Numbered from the stretch's first letter, positions 53,502-64,000 are shown. The stretch is DNA of 64,000 bases from Idiomarina seosinensis (GCF_003987275.1 NZ_PIQF01000001.1:372001-436000), one strand, 5' to 3'. Notes: a model not told the origin generated them from the letters alone. Program-made: numbers and translations.

Positions 53502-55148
53502 TTACATATTAGGATATGTCGGGCCGCCGCCACCTTCCGGTGTCACCCAGTTAATATTCTGGGACGGATCTTTAATATCGCAAGTTTTACAATGAATACA
53601 GTTTTGTGCATTAATTTTAAAGACTTCTTTACCGTCCTCTTCAACTATCTCGTAAACGCCGGCAGGGCAATAGCGTTGAGCAGGTTCAGCGAATTCAGGT
53701 AAATTCACCGTTAACGGAATATCGCTGTCTTTTAATTGTAGATGACAGGGTTGATCTTCAGCGTGATTGGTATTTGATAGAAAAACCGATGATAACCGAT
53801 CGAAAGTAATCTTGTTATCAGGTTTAGGATAGTCAATCGGCTGATGTTTATCCGTTTTTTCCGTACATTTATAATCCGCGGTCCATTCTTTAAATTTAAA
53901 CGGTAATTTGCCACCAAAATAGTTTTGGTCAAGCATGTTATAAGCACCGCCTAACGTCGTTCCAAGCTTGTGAATAGCACCACCGAAATTACGCGAGCGG
54001 TAGAGCTCATCAAATACCCAGGAATTTTCAAAAGCGTCTTTATAATCGGTTAAGTCGGTGTGTTGCTGACCCTGTTGCAGCGCAGAGAAAATAGTCTCGG
54101 CTGCAATCATACCGGACTTCATGGCGGTATGGTTGCCTTTAATCTTAGCAAAGTTAAGAGTCCCTGCGTTACATCCAACCATCAGTCCGCCGGGAAAGGT
54201 CATCTTCGGTAAAGAATAATAACCACCTTTAGAGATCGCTCGTGCGCCGTAACTGACACGTTTACCATTTTCTAAAACGCTTTTAATGGCGCTATGTGTT
54301 TTAAAACGCTGGAATTCCTGAAATGGATTTAAATAGGGGTTTTTATAGTTAAGGTCGATGATTAGACCAACATACACCTGGCCATCTTCGGCATGGTACA
54401 GGTAACCACCACCGGAGCCGTTATTATTGAGCGGCCAGCCCGCGGTGTGAACTACTTTACCCGGTTGGTGAACGTCTTCAGGCACGTCCCAGATTTCTTT
54501 AAAGCCGAGCCCATAATGTTGCGGTGTTGCATCTTTATCCAAGTCAAACTGCTTGATCAGTTGTTTGCCTAAGTGGCCGCGTGAGCCCTCAGCAAAAATC
54601 GTATATTTGGCGCGTAATTCCATGCCGGGCATATAACCGTCTTTTTCAGAGCCGTCAGCCGCCACGCCCATATCGCCGGTTTGAATACCAGCAACGCTAC
54701 CATCGTCGTTGTACAGCAATTCGCTGGCGGGGAACCCCGGAAATATCTCGACACCCAGTTGCTCAGCTTGTTCTGCCAACCAGCGACAAATATTACCCAT
54801 ACTGACGATATAGTTTCCGTTGTTATGGAACGACTTAGGTACAGAAAAGCCGGGCAGTTGGGTGTGGTTATCCTGGTCTTTTAGGAACAAGATTTCATCA
54901 CCGGTAACTTCCGTGTTTAACGGAGCGCCTTTGTCTTTCCAGTCGGGGAAAAGTTCATTCATGGCACGCGGTTCGAAAACGGCGCCTGAAAGAATGTGGG
55001 CACCAATGTCTGCTCCTTTTTCGACCACACAAATCATTAACTCCTGGTCGTTTTCCTGAGCTAGTTGCCCGAGTCGACAGGCGGTTGCCAGGCCTGAGGG
55101 GCCGGCACCGACTATAACAACATCAAAATCCATGCTTTCGCGTTCCAC
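53502..55148 (-). CDS. Electron transfer flavoprotein-ubiquinone oxidoreductase
   Basis: 548 residues. Passes electrons from ETF, reduced by acyl-CoA dehydrogenases, to ubiquinone. FAD-binding VVIVGAGPSGLATACRL is at the N-terminus, the quinone-binding membrane loop is in the middle, and the [4Fe-4S] cysteines are in the C-terminal CPAGVYE and NCIHCKTCDIKDP. The frame extends to a TTG at 55172, but the GTG at 55148 has GGAGG five bases upstream and leads to MDFDVVIVG, so it is preferred. It links functionally to FadE (26932) and to the isovaleryl-CoA dehydrogenase expected upstream of liuB. Confidence 0.95.
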   Translation of the reverse strand: MERESMDFDVVIVGAGPSGLATACRLGQLAQENDQELMICVVEKGADIGAHILSGAVFEPRAMNELFPDWKDKGAPLNTEVTGDEILFLKDQDNHTQLPGFSVPKSFHNNGNYIVSMGNICRWLAEQAEQLGVEIFPGFPASELLYNDDGSVAGIQTGDMGVAADGSEKDGYMPGMELRAKYTIFAEGSRGHLGKQLIKQFDLDKDATPQHYGLGFKEIWDVPEDVHQPGKVVHTAGWPLNNNGSGGGYLYHAEDGQVYVGLIIDLNYKNPYLNPFQEFQRFKTHSAIKSVLENGKRVSYGARAISKGGYYSLPKMTFPGGLMVGCNAGTLNFAKIKGNHTAMKSGMIAAETIFSALQQGQQHTDLTDYKDAFENSWVFDELYRSRNFGGAIHKLGTTLGGAYNMLDQNYFGGKLPFKFKEWTADYKCTEKTDKHQPIDYPKPDNKITFDRLSSVFLSNTNHAEDQPCHLQLKDSDIPLTVNLPEFAEPAQRYCPAGVYEIVEEDGKEVFKINAQNCIHCKTCDIKDPSQNINWVTPEGGGGPTYPNM

Positions 55149-55164
55149 AATAACCTCCGCTTCA

Positions 55165-57381
55165 CTAGGCAATCTGTATTGGGATTAGCCCATGATAATT
55201 TTCGAGTAATTCGGTAATTTTTTCTGCTGGTAAAGGACGGCTGAATAAATAGCCCTGACCGATACTGCACTCACGATTCATTAAAAAGTCAACTTGCTCG
55301 GGGGTTTCAATGCCCTCAGCAACGAGTTGAATATTTAGGTTTTTCGCTAAATTAATGATGGTCTGAACAATCACTGCATCGTCTTCGTTGTGGGGTAGGT
55401 CATTAACAAATGACCGGTCAATTTTTAACGATGTTACTGGAAAGTTCTTTAAATATGAGAGCGATGAATAACCCACACCAAAATCATCGATCGCCAGACT
55501 AATACCATGCTTCCGTACAGAATGCATAAAGTTGGTGTGTGACTGGATATTCTCAATAAATACCTGCTCGGTTAACTCCAGTTCAATACGCTCGGCAGGA
55601 ACTTGTGCCGAGTTAACGGTATCCATGATGTTATCGACCAGATCGGGCAAGTGTAGCTGTTTTCCGGAAATGTTGATGGCCATGGTCAGATCATCAAAGC
55701 CCATGTGGTGCCAATGGTGTAATTGCTTACAGGCTTCTTTTAGTACAAATTCCGATAGTGGAATGATAAGGCCGGTATCTTCGGCAATTGGAATAAATTC
55801 GTCGGGGCCAATCACGGTACCGTCATCTTGCACCCAGCGCACAAGCGCTTCCATACCAACTATGCGATGGCTCAGCAGTTCGACTTTAGGTTGGTAGTAG
55901 ACCGCCAATTTTTCATTTTCTACCGCGTAACGGAGTTGTTTAACCAGCTCTAGTTTTTTGGCTAAATCGCGGTGTACCGCAGTGTTGTATAAATGGAATG
56001 TATTGCGGCCATTATCTTTTGCCTGATAGAGCGCTGTATCGGCATTCCGGATTAAAAACTCTGGGTTATAATCGGCGTCATCGGCAAAGGCAATACCAAT
56101 GGATGCGCTAATAAATAGCTCGTAGTCATCAACAAAGAAATGTGAATCCAGTGCCGTGAGTAACTGCTGGGTAAGGTTCAGCACCGTTTGGCGATTCTCA
56201 GGTTCAAATACAGCTAACAGAAACTCATCGCCGCCCGAACGGGCTAAGCGGCTATATTTGGGCGCTAGTTTACTGATTCGTCGCGCAACACGGCGCAATA
56301 GTTCGTCACCAACGGTATGACCTAAGGCATCGTTTACCTCTTTAAAGCGGTCAAGGTCGATAAATAAAATAGCGGTATTTGCGCTTTTTTCACGGTCTCT
56401 TAAATTCTCACCGAGAATACGCATTAAGGCATTACGATTGATTAAGTTGGTCAGCGAATCATGCTCGGCTAAATATGCCATCTGCTTTTCAATGCGTTCG
56501 CGCTCATCAATCTCTGTGTACAATTCGATGTTGGCGTCGGCCAGTTGCTGTGCTTTGTAGCGACTCTGCGACAAGATGTAGATGACAAAGGTCAACATTA
56601 GGGTGATTAATAATCCGGCAACCAGGATCGCTAGCGATACGCCGCCTTGTAGTTCTCTCAGTTTACTCGGTGTTAGCCAAAGATTTAGCTGCCAGCTGTT
56701 ACCCAGCACCTGTAACGTGCGATGTAATTGCCAGTCGTCTTTTAAGCTGATGTCACCGGCAAATTGGTAAAGGGTCTGCTCTTTGCGGCTTAAGGATAAC
56801 TGAAAACCTTCTGAAATATTGCCGCGCACGACATTATTAAGTAAGTCTTGCAGGCTAATGATAAGCCCTAAAAAGCCCTCTTTGTCGCCACGGTCTAACC
56901 GGGCAAACATGGCGATGTCGCTGCTTAAACGGGCCAAATTACCAGCGTCCCCGACCATTGCGTGACGATTACCGGCCGAAGCCTGTAAGGTGGTGAGCAT
57001 GTCCGAGCCAGCAAACTCAGTACCGAGTAATTGTGGCTGTCGGTGAGGTGGGTAAAAGCGTTGAATGACGAGTTCTGGCGATAACCAGACCATGCCCTGT
57101 ACACTTTGATAATAAAGCGATATTAGTTCTGCATCTCGCTGCCAGCGATCATTAATTTCCTGGTCACTTTGCTCCCATTCGCGCGCTAGCAACTCGGTCG
57201 CAAACAAATGCGCTGTCATATTTTGCCGAATTTCGCGCTGAATGTTGAACGCTTCAGTTTGCAGTGCTTCACGCACACCCTGGTTTTCACCGTAACGTAG
57301 ATAGCTAAAAGCCAGCATCGTTAATACGATGCCGGCAATAGCGGTCAAAAACACTTGCTTAGCGCCGGGAAATAATGTCAT
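55165..57381 (-). CDS. CHASE-GGDEF-EAL c-di-GMP enzyme
   Basis: 738 residues: an N-terminal helix, a periplasmic CHASE-type sensor (VQGMVWLSPELVIQRFYPP is typical), a second helix near 245-270, then GGDEF and EAL. GGDEF (SGGDEF) is intact at 383-387; the EAL motif is intact at 511-513, with IAIDDFGVGYSS downstream. Either or both activities may be present. It ends 16 bases before the ETF-QO start, so transcription may run on into that gene. It is a second, unrelated-sensor c-di-GMP enzyme beside the one at 6988. Confidence 0.93.
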   Translation of the reverse strand: MTLFPGAKQVFLTAIAGIVLTMLAFSYLRYGENQGVREALQTEAFNIQREIRQNMTAHLFATELLAREWEQSDQEINDRWQRDAELISLYYQSVQGMVWLSPELVIQRFYPPHRQPQLLGTEFAGSDMLTTLQASAGNRHAMVGDAGNLARLSSDIAMFARLDRGDKEGFLGLIISLQDLLNNVVRGNISEGFQLSLSRKEQTLYQFAGDISLKDDWQLHRTLQVLGNSWQLNLWLTPSKLRELQGGVSLAILVAGLLITLMLTFVIYILSQSRYKAQQLADANIELYTEIDERERIEKQMAYLAEHDSLTNLINRNALMRILGENLRDREKSANTAILFIDLDRFKEVNDALGHTVGDELLRRVARRISKLAPKYSRLARSGGDEFLLAVFEPENRQTVLNLTQQLLTALDSHFFVDDYELFISASIGIAFADDADYNPEFLIRNADTALYQAKDNGRNTFHLYNTAVHRDLAKKLELVKQLRYAVENEKLAVYYQPKVELLSHRIVGMEALVRWVQDDGTVIGPDEFIPIAEDTGLIIPLSEFVLKEACKQLHHWHHMGFDDLTMAINISGKQLHLPDLVDNIMDTVNSAQVPAERIELELTEQVFIENIQSHTNFMHSVRKHGISLAIDDFGVGYSSLSYLKNFPVTSLKIDRSFVNDLPHNEDDAVIVQTIINLAKNLNIQLVAEGIETPEQVDFLMNRECSIGQGYLFSRPLPAEKITELLENYHGLIPIQIA

Positions 57382-57426
57382 ACAGGCCTTTGGTCTGGCA
57401 TTTTAATTTTTTTTATTAACGATGAA

Positions 57427-59373
57427 CTATGACAATTCCGGACGCTGACGAAACTCATCTAAAGCCTCAGGATTAGCTAGTGCATCGGTATTCTTAACCG
57501 GTTCACCATGAATGACATTGCGAACCGCTAATTCAACAATCTTACCACTGATTGTGCGCGGAATGTCTGATACTTGCAATATAACAGCTGGCACGTGTCG
57601 AGGTGTCGCATTAGCTCGAATTGTTTTAGCGATTTTTTGTCGCAGTTCATCATCAAGCTCAATGCCGTCACGCAACCGTACAAATAAGACAACTCGCTCG
57701 TCATCCTGATATTGCTGGCCGACAGCAATACTTTCCAAAACTTCATCGACTTTTTCGACTTGTCGATAGATTTCTGCCGTACCAATGCGCACCCCGCCGG
57801 GGTTTAAGACAGCATCCGAGCGGCCATAGATAATAACCCCATCGTGCTGCGTCAGTTCGGCAAAATCGCCGTGCGCCCAGGTGTTTTCAAACCGTTCAAA
57901 ATAGGCCTTAGAATAACGACTGCCGTCTTTATCATTCCAGAATCCTATCGGCATACAAGGGAAAGAATTTTCACAAACCAATTCGCCTTTTTCGCCCTGA
58001 ACCGGTTTGCCCTGATCATTATAGACATTGACTGCAAGACCTAAGCCGCGGCATTGCAATTCACCCCGGTAAACCGGAAGGATAGGGCAGCCAAGTGCAA
58101 AGCAGGAAACAATATCAGTACCGCCGGAGATGGATGACAAGCAAACATCTTGCTTGATGTCCCGATAGACATAGTCAAAACTTTCCGGCGGCAGCACTGA
58201 ACCGGTGGTTAAGATAGCGCGAAGCTTTTCCAGTTCATGTGACTCACGCGGTTTCACCTCGGCTTTTTCTTGAGCTGCCAGATATTTAGCACTGGTGCCA
58301 AATACGCTGATCCCTTCTTCATCAGCAACGTCCCATAAAAACTCAGGTTCCGGGGCAAATGGCGAGCCGTCGAACAACACCAATGAGGCGCCATGAGCAA
58401 GACCGCTAACCAGCCAGTTCCACATCATCCAACCGCATGTGGTGAAGTAAAACAAAACATCTTCCGCGTGTAAATCGGTATGCAGACCATGTTCTTTTAA
58501 ATGCTGCAGTAAGGTGCCACCGGCGCCATGGACAATGCATTTAGGCACTCCCGTGGTGCCCGAGGAGAACATAATATAAAGCGGATGGTTAAAATCGGTG
58601 CGGACAAAATCAATGTGGGTGGCCGAGTTATCAATAAAGTCTTCCCAGCTCACCACTTTGTCGTTACTGATACGGTCAGATTGATCGCTGAAGTTGACCA
58701 GCACCAGGCATTCGACAGAAGGCAGCTCTGCCATAATGTCACTGACTTTGTCTTTAATATTTAAGTTTTTACCGTTATAAAAATAGCCATCGACGGTTAG
58801 CATAACTTTGGGCTCAACCTGGCCAAAGCGGTCGAGTACTCCCTGCACCCCAAAATCAGGCGAACATGAGGACCATACTGCACCCAGACTGGTGGTTGCC
58901 AGCATAGCAACAATCGTTTCAATACAGTTTGGCATCATCGCGGCGACGCGGTCACCTTTTCCGACACCGCGTTGTTTTAACGACTCGGCAAATTGCGCGA
59001 CTTGCTGATACAGCTCACTGTAGGTCAGCTGCTGCCGCGCACCATTCTCACCACGGAATATCAACGCGACTTTGTCGTCTCGATCACGTAATAAATTTTC
59101 AGCAAAGTTCAGCTGCGCATTTGGGAACCATTGCGCGCCGGGCAACTTGTCTTTGTCCGTAACGATGGTATCGCCTTTATCGCCAATGACCGCGAAATAA
59201 TCCCAGATCATTGACCAAAAGGTTTCGTCATTATTAATCGACCACTGATAAAGGTCGTGGTAATTGGCCAAAGCCTGCTGGTGTTGCGAATTAACTTGCT
59301 GTAAGAAATCCGTCATACGAGCATCAGCGATGGTATCTGCTGATGGTTGCCAAAGTCGTTCAGTTGTCATCAT
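57427..59373 (-). CDS. aacS: Acetoacetyl-CoA synthetase
   Basis: 648 residues, ANL superfamily. The adenylation motif is SSGTTGVPKCIVHGAGG; GRSDAVLNPGGVRIGTAEIYR is the hinge region. The C-terminal lysine lies in RTISGKIVELAVRN. The length and the N-terminal DLYQWSINNDETFW match acetoacetate-CoA ligases more than acetyl-CoA synthetase. It overlaps the liuE stop (TAATG) and re-activates the acetoacetate released by LiuE. Confidence 0.93.
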   Translation of the reverse strand: MMTTERLWQPSADTIADARMTDFLQQVNSQHQQALANYHDLYQWSINNDETFWSMIWDYFAVIGDKGDTIVTDKDKLPGAQWFPNAQLNFAENLLRDRDDKVALIFRGENGARQQLTYSELYQQVAQFAESLKQRGVGKGDRVAAMMPNCIETIVAMLATTSLGAVWSSCSPDFGVQGVLDRFGQVEPKVMLTVDGYFYNGKNLNIKDKVSDIMAELPSVECLVLVNFSDQSDRISNDKVVSWEDFIDNSATHIDFVRTDFNHPLYIMFSSGTTGVPKCIVHGAGGTLLQHLKEHGLHTDLHAEDVLFYFTTCGWMMWNWLVSGLAHGASLVLFDGSPFAPEPEFLWDVADEEGISVFGTSAKYLAAQEKAEVKPRESHELEKLRAILTTGSVLPPESFDYVYRDIKQDVCLSSISGGTDIVSCFALGCPILPVYRGELQCRGLGLAVNVYNDQGKPVQGEKGELVCENSFPCMPIGFWNDKDGSRYSKAYFERFENTWAHGDFAELTQHDGVIIYGRSDAVLNPGGVRIGTAEIYRQVEKVDEVLESIAVGQQYQDDERVVLFVRLRDGIELDDELRQKIAKTIRANATPRHVPAVILQVSDIPRTISGKIVELAVRNVIHGEPVKNTDALANPEALDEFRQRPELS

Positions 59374-60287
59374 TACTTCCCTTGTTTCGCGAGCTCAGCC
59401 AGAGCGACTTGCGAGCGTGGGCCATGCTCTAAATGTTGGCAAATTGTGGCGCCGGCAGCAATCAGTTTTTGCAGGTCGACACCGGTCTCGATGCCCATAC
59501 CGGTTAACATGTAAACCACATCTTCGGTGGCAACGTTGCCGCTGGCACCCTTAGCGTATGGGCAGCCACCCAGTCCGGCCACGGCACTATCAATGGTCGC
59601 TACTCCAAGCGGCAGGCAGGCACTGATATTGGCTAGTGCCTGGCCGTAGGTATTATGAAAATGCAACGCCAGGTGTTCAATCGGAACTTCCGCGGCCACC
59701 GCCTGCAGCATTTCTTTGGCTTGTAACGGGGTACCGATGCCAATAGTGTCGCCCAGCGATACTTCATAGCAGCCCATGTCGTACAAAGTCTTCGCAACTC
59801 TTACTACATCGGCTAATGGTACTTGCCCCTGATAAGGACAGCCTAATACGCACGATACATAGCCCCGCACCGGAATGCCTTTTTCTTTTGCGGCACTGAT
59901 AACCGGTTCAAAACGAGCTAAAGACTCATCAATACTGCAGTTGATATTTTTCTGACTAAAAGCTTCAGAAGCTGCACCAAATACAGCAACTTCGTCAGTA
60001 TTAACCGCTAGCGCGTTGTCAAAACCTTTAAGGTTTGGCGTAAGGCCCGCATAAGTAACGCCTGTTGCGCGCTGAATCGCGCGCATAACGTCAGCACTAT
60101 CGGCCATTTGAGGAACCCACTTCGGGCTGACGAAGCTGGCACTCTCAATATAGCTTAGGCCAGCTTCTGTGAGTTGATCAATCAGCGCGACTTTGGCCGA
60201 GGTCGGCACGGCAACTTCATTTTGCAGACCATCACGCGGTCCCACCTCGACAATTTTGACTCGCTTAGGCAGTGCAGATTCGGTCAT
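59373..60287 (-). CDS. liuE: Hydroxymethylglutaryl-CoA lyase
   Basis: 304 residues; splits HMG-CoA to acetoacetate and acetyl-CoA, the last step of leucine degradation. [11 protein letters not shown] at the N-terminus and [20 protein letters not shown] with the catalytic cysteine are the signatures. Start and stop both overlap neighbours by one base (TAATG), showing tight coupling with liuD and aacS. Confidence 0.95.
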   Translation of the reverse strand: MTESALPKRVKIVEVGPRDGLQNEVAVPTSAKVALIDQLTEAGLSYIESASFVSPKWVPQMADSADVMRAIQRATGVTYAGLTPNLKGFDNALAVNTDEVAVFGAASEAFSQKNINCSIDESLARFEPVISAAKEKGIPVRGYVSCVLGCPYQGQVPLADVVRVAKTLYDMGCYEVSLGDTIGIGTPLQAKEMLQAVAAEVPIEHLALHFHNTYGQALANISACLPLGVATIDSAVAGLGGCPYAKGASGNVATEDVVYMLTGMGIETGVDLQKLIAAGATICQHLEHGPRSQVALAELAKQGK

Positions 60288-62260
60288 TATTCCTCCTCAG
60301 TCATTGCCAGTAACTCATCGCCGTCACTGACTAAGTCGCCGGCGCCGAAGTAAATATCGGTAACCTCGCCATTGTGACCAGCGCGAATGGTATATTCCAT
60401 TTTCATTGCTTCCATGATCACCAATGGCTGGTCTTTTTCAACGGCATCGCCTTTGTTCACCAATACTTCCATGATGGTGCCGTTCATCGGTGCCACAAGG
60501 CCACCATGAGCGGCTTCATCGACCAATGTATCAGTCACCTTATGGCGATGCAGAATAACCGGACCTTGCTCGGTAAAGACCGTTAACTCTTGATCATCCG
60601 CGCAAACAAAACGCTGATAGCGATAGCCATTACGGATTACTGTAAGCTGGTCGTCACTAACCTGAACCTGCCAGCTGCATTGGTTGTCGCCCTCACCGGT
60701 AATAAACTGGTCACCCCGTTGTTCAACAGCAACCACATGCACCTCGCCCTGATGCTGTAGCTCTATTTGGTGGACAGCAGCATCGTTTAAGCGCATAGCA
60801 TTAGCCTGTTGCCAGGGCGATGCTGTATCAGTTAGTGCATTTTGACGAGCCACGACGTCATACAACGCAGCCTCTGTGCCAATTCGCTGAATATCGAGAT
60901 CTTTAGCTGGCATCAGTGATTGCTCGTGCTGCTGAATAAACTCTGTGGTCAGGTTCATTTGCACGAACTCAGGATGACTGGCTAAGCGATGTAAAAAGTC
61001 GATATTAGTGGTTAGTCCGGTTAACCGGTATTGTCTTAATGCACGCTGCAGCTTGAGTAATGCGCGTTCCCGGTCAGTGTCCCAGACAATTAATTTCGCG
61101 ATCATTGGATCATAGAACGACGAAATTTCATCACCTTCGGTAATCCCGGTATCAATACGTACCCCAGCTTCACCTTCAGGTGTGCGTAAATGCCGAATCT
61201 GGCCGGTACAAGGCAAAAAGTCGTTGTCTGGATCTTCAGCATAAATACGTGCCTCAAAGGCATGACCGTTTACCTGAATATCATTTTGTACCAGCGGCAA
61301 CGGCTGACCGGAGGCGACCAGTAGCTGCCACTCGACTAAATCCTGACCGGTAATCATCTCGGTGACGGGGTGCTCTACCTGCAGTCGGGTGTTCATCTCC
61401 ATAAAGAAGAATTCACCACTTTGGTCATACAAGAACTCGACCGTACCCGCGCCCACATAGTCGATCGCCTGAGCGGCTTTAACGGCAGCTTCTCCCATGG
61501 CCTTGCGGGTGGTTTCGGTGAGTGCAGGGGCCGGAGCCTCTTCTAGTACCTTTTGGTGACGACGCTGCACTGAGCAATCACGTTCGGCTAAATACACGGC
61601 ATTACCGTGTTCGTCACAAAACACCTGGATTTCAACGTGCCGCGGGTTGCGGATAAAGCGTTCAAACAGCATTTTGTCGTTGCCAAACGATGAATTCGCT
61701 TCGCGTTTGGCCGATGCCAGCGCCTCGTCAAACTCGTCAATGTTTTCGACCACCCGCATCCCTTTGCCGCCGCCGCCATAGGCTGCTTTTAATAATAACG
61801 GAAAGCCGACTTCTTCAGCTTTCGCTTTGAGCGTTGCTGGCTCTTGCTCGCTGCCATGGTAACCGGGCACTAAGGGCACGCCGGCTTCTTGCATAATTGC
61901 TTTAGCAGCACTTTTTGAGCCCATTGCGGCAATCGATGACACCGGAGGGCCAACAAAGATTACGTTATTTTGCTGACATAAATCAGCAAACTCTTCGTTC
62001 TCGGATAAAAAGCCGTAACCTGGATGAATTGCTTCAGCTGCAGTTTGCTTGGCCGCATCAATAATTTTATCGGCACGTAAGTAACTCTCGCTGCTGGCCG
62101 CTGGTCCTATGTGAACCGCTTCGTCTGCTAACGCAACATGGCGTGCATTGCGATCGGCATCGGAATACACCGCGATGGTTCGAATTCCCATGGATTTTGC
62201 TGTGGCAATAATACGACAGGCAATTTCACCACGGTTGGCAATCAATAATGATTTAATCAT
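60287..62260 (-). CDS. liuD: Methylcrotonyl-CoA carboxylase, biotin-containing alpha subunit
   Basis: 657 residues: biotin carboxylase domain ([21 protein letters not shown]-grasp [12 protein letters not shown]) and a C-terminal biotinyl domain with the target lysine K620 in EAMKMEYT, 37 residues from the end. Pairing with LiuB makes it methylcrotonyl-CoA carboxylase rather than propionyl-CoA carboxylase. The frame is open to 62398, but that overlaps liuC; the ATG at 62260 has AGGAA upstream. Stop overlaps the liuE ATG. Confidence 0.95.
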   Translation of the reverse strand: MIKSLLIANRGEIACRIIATAKSMGIRTIAVYSDADRNARHVALADEAVHIGPAASSESYLRADKIIDAAKQTAAEAIHPGYGFLSENEEFADLCQQNNVIFVGPPVSSIAAMGSKSAAKAIMQEAGVPLVPGYHGSEQEPATLKAKAEEVGFPLLLKAAYGGGGKGMRVVENIDEFDEALASAKREANSSFGNDKMLFERFIRNPRHVEIQVFCDEHGNAVYLAERDCSVQRRHQKVLEEAPAPALTETTRKAMGEAAVKAAQAIDYVGAGTVEFLYDQSGEFFFMEMNTRLQVEHPVTEMITGQDLVEWQLLVASGQPLPLVQNDIQVNGHAFEARIYAEDPDNDFLPCTGQIRHLRTPEGEAGVRIDTGITEGDEISSFYDPMIAKLIVWDTDRERALLKLQRALRQYRLTGLTTNIDFLHRLASHPEFVQMNLTTEFIQQHEQSLMPAKDLDIQRIGTEAALYDVVARQNALTDTASPWQQANAMRLNDAAVHQIELQHQGEVHVVAVEQRGDQFITGEGDNQCSWQVQVSDDQLTVIRNGYRYQRFVCADDQELTVFTEQGPVILHRHKVTDTLVDEAAHGGLVAPMNGTIMEVLVNKGDAVEKDQPLVIMEAMKMEYTIRAGHNGEVTDIYFGAGDLVSDGDELLAMTEEE

Positions 62261-62273
62261 GCTAGTTCCTGTA

Positions 62274-63059
62274 TTAGCTGTCGTTGCGCCAAGCGGCAGG
62301 GCGTTTTTCCAAAAAGGCAGATAAGCCTTCCTGACCCTCGTCCGACACGCGAATTTTGGCAATTTCTTCAATCGTCTGCTGTCTAACGCTGTCATCAACA
62401 GGGCGTGAGCCGACGTTGGCGATTAGCTGCTTACATGCCGCGACCGCCTGTGGACTATTATTGAGCAAAGCGTCCAGCCATTCACCCAGAGCACTGTCAA
62501 AATCATCGACAATACGGTGTACCAGGCCTAGCTGCTGTGCTTCGTCAGCAAAAAAGCGCTCCGCCGTTAGCAAATAGCGGCGCGATTGACGCTCGCCTAT
62601 CGCTTTTACCACGTAAGGACTAATGACCGCAGGGATTAAGCCAATTTTTACTTCGCTTAAACAAAAGCTGCTCTTAGGTTGCGCTAGCACCATGTCCGAG
62701 CATGCGGCAAGGCCTACGGCGCCGCCAAAGGCGGCACCTTGTACTAGGGCGATGGTAGGTTTAGACAGTTGATCCAGACGTTGCATTAACAAGCTAAGCT
62801 GGCCGGCATCATCAATATTCTGTTGATAATCCTTATCTGCCATTGAGCGCATCCAGTTAAGATCAGCACCGGCAGAGAAGTTTTTCCCTTCTGACTGCAA
62901 AACCAACACGCGCACGTTATCGTCGTTGTTTGCCTTATCAAGGGCCTCAAGCAACTCTGCAATCATGATGTCGTCAAATGCGTTGTGTACTTCGGGACGG
63001 TTTAAAGTTAACCGTGCAACGCCACGAGCATCGACCTCGTAGTTAGTGTATTGACTCAT
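62274..63059 (-). CDS. liuC: Methylglutaconyl-CoA hydratase
   Basis: 261 residues, enoyl-CoA hydratase/crotonase family. The oxyanion-hole blocks FSAGADLNWMRSM and QGAAFGGAVGLAACSDMVLA are present. Position between liuB and liuD in the operon identifies it as the hydratase of leucine degradation. It starts at the ATG at 63059, with GGAGG upstream. Confidence 0.93.
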   Translation of the reverse strand: MSQYTNYEVDARGVARLTLNRPEVHNAFDDIMIAELLEALDKANNDDNVRVLVLQSEGKNFSAGADLNWMRSMADKDYQQNIDDAGQLSLLMQRLDQLSKPTIALVQGAAFGGAVGLAACSDMVLAQPKSSFCLSEVKIGLIPAVISPYVVKAIGERQSRRYLLTAERFFADEAQQLGLVHRIVDDFDSALGEWLDALLNNSPQAVAACKQLIANVGSRPVDDSVRQQTIEEIAKIRVSDEGQEGLSAFLEKRPAAWRNDS

Positions 63060-63072
63060 CGAGACCTCCTGG

Positions 63073-64000
63073 TTACATGCGGAAGACGCCGAAACGGCTG
63101 TCTTCTATCGGTGCATTTAACGAGGCAGCAATACTTAAACCCAGCACCTCACGAGTCTGTGCCGGGTCAATAATACCGTCGTCCCACAACCGACCAGAAG
63201 CGTAGTAAGGGTGACCTTGCTGCTCGTACTGATCAACGATCGGCTTTTTAAGTTCTTGTTCTTGTTGCTCGCTCATACTTTCGCCTTTGCGGGCCAGGTT
63301 GTCTTTAGTCACCTGCGCCATAACGCCGGCGGCCTGTTCACCACCCATGACCGAGATACGGGCATTGGGCCACATAAACATCATGGTGGGATCATAAGCC
63401 CGGCCACACATGCCGTAGTTGCCGGCACCATAACTACCGCCAATGAGTACCGTAAACTTAGGCACATTAGCGCAGGAAACGGCCATGACCATTTTGGCAC
63501 CGTGCTTGGCGATACCTTCGGCTTCGTATTTTTTACCCACCATAAAGCCGGTGATGTTTTGTAAAAACACCAGAGGAATTTTCCGCTGTGCACATAACTC
63601 GATAAAGTGAGCACCTTTTTGTGCACTTTCTGAGAACAAAATACCGTTATTGGCGACAATCCCAACGGGATAGCCATGAATACGAGCAAAGCCGGTGACC
63701 AGCGTGTTGCCATAGTTGGCTTTAAACTCGTCAAAGTCGGAATCGTCGACCACGCGAGCGATCACTTCGTGTACATCGTATGGTTTGCGCAAGTCTGTGC
63801 CGACAATGCCGTAAATTTCTTTTGCATCGAAGCGCGGTGGCTTGCTGGGTACACGGTCCAGCTCAGTGGGTTTAGGCCGATTCAGGCGAGCAACAGAGCG
63901 GCGCGCCAGTGCTAATGCATGTTCGTCGTTATGGGCAAAATGGTCAGCAACACCGGAAATACGTGTATGCACATCGGCACCGCCTAACTCTTCGGCACTG
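63073..64000 (-). CDS. liuB: Methylcrotonyl-CoA carboxylase beta subunit (5' end outside window)
   Basis: The carboxyltransferase subunit. Only the last about 309 codons are present; the frame continues to the window edge through [13 protein letters not shown], so the GTG at 63972 is internal and not a start. Acyl-CoA and carboxybiotin sites ([39 protein letters not shown]) are conserved. The isovaleryl-CoA dehydrogenase gene expected upstream lies beyond the window. Confidence 0.95.
   Translation of the reverse strand, partial: SAEELGGADVHTRISGVADHFAHNDEHALALARRSVARLNRPKPTELDRVPSKPPRFDAKEIYGIVGTDLRKPYDVHEVIARVVDDSDFDEFKANYGNTLVTGFARIHGYPVGIVANNGILFSESAQKGAHFIELCAQRKIPLVFLQNITGFMVGKKYEAEGIAKHGAKMVMAVSCANVPKFTVLIGGSYGAGNYGMCGRAYDPTMMFMWPNARISVMGGEQAAGVMAQVTKDNLARKGESMSEQQEQELKKPIVDQYEQQGHPYYASGRLWDDGIIDPAQTREVLGLSIAASLNAPIEDSRFGVFRM

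Noticed and set aside
63970-63972. GTG as possible start of liuB
   Set aside because: The frame continues upstream with conserved residues ([12 protein letters not shown]); the gene is cut by the window edge.

Overview
The window is ordinary chromosomal DNA of a gammaproteobacterium, most likely a marine member of the Idiomarinaceae or a close Alteromonadales relative. This is inferred from gene content and order: the E. coli-like blocks miaB/ubiF plus the Met-Leu-Gln-Gln-Leu tRNA operon, ychF-pth-rplY-prs-ispE-lolB/hemA-prfA-prmC-sirB2-sirB1-kdsA, smpB/ratA-rnfH, smrB/prmB-aroC-epmC and proS-trmO-rcsF are all recognisable, and they are interleaved with a leucine-degradation operon and many c-di-GMP proteins. 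No rRNA, insertion sequence, prophage or CRISPR array was seen. No stretch longer than about 300 bases lacks a gene; the largest gaps are 51741-51939, 3948-4121, 12957-13097 and 30655-30791, and what they hold is described below.

Layout. 1-6174: miaB (3' end cut by the window edge), an EamA transporter, ubiF, five tRNA genes under a strong GC-discriminator promoter, an SDR and fumC. 6314-10521: a compact four-gene operon (periplasmic cupredoxin-like protein, membrane GGDEF/EAL protein, DUF3034 outer-membrane protein, exported truncated haemoglobin). 10579-15577 (minus strand): ychF, pth, rplY, prs, ispE, lolB. 15710-25297: hemA, prfA, prmC, a REC-DUF3369 regulator with a decayed HD-GYP end, sirB2, sirB1, a DUF819 carrier, kdsA and trkH. 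25350-29271: a ZIP transporter, a PsrA-type regulator and fadE. 29317-33163: an S41 protease lipoprotein, nagZ and the divergent preQ0 genes queC and queE. 33258-41947: a Tad (tight adherence) pilus operon of twelve genes plus a DUF192 gene. 41944-50972: smpB, ratA, rnfH, sixA, smrB, prmB, aroC, epmC, a 43-residue lipoprotein, an NAD-kinase-like gene, a ferredoxin, gpt and proS. 51048-57381: trmO, a GVGE-repeat periplasmic protein, rcsF, an H-NS-like gene, ETF-QO and a CHASE-GGDEF-EAL protein. 57427-64000 (minus strand): aacS, liuE, liuD, liuC and liuB (5' end outside the window).

How they fit together. Energy metabolism is geared to fatty acids and branched-chain amino acids: FadE and the Liu enzymes feed acetyl-CoA and acetoacetate (activated by AacS), and acyl-CoA dehydrogenase electrons reach quinone through ETF-QO. 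Surface attachment is represented by the Tad pilus and two c-di-GMP enzymes. Translation quality control is unusually well represented (prfA, prmB, prmC, smpB, smrB, ratA, pth, ychF), but mostly through conserved synteny.

The least explained parts are the cupredoxin/GGDEF-EAL/DUF3034/haemoglobin operon, the Tad locus without tadZ, and a sigma-54-like site in front of the GVGE-repeat protein.
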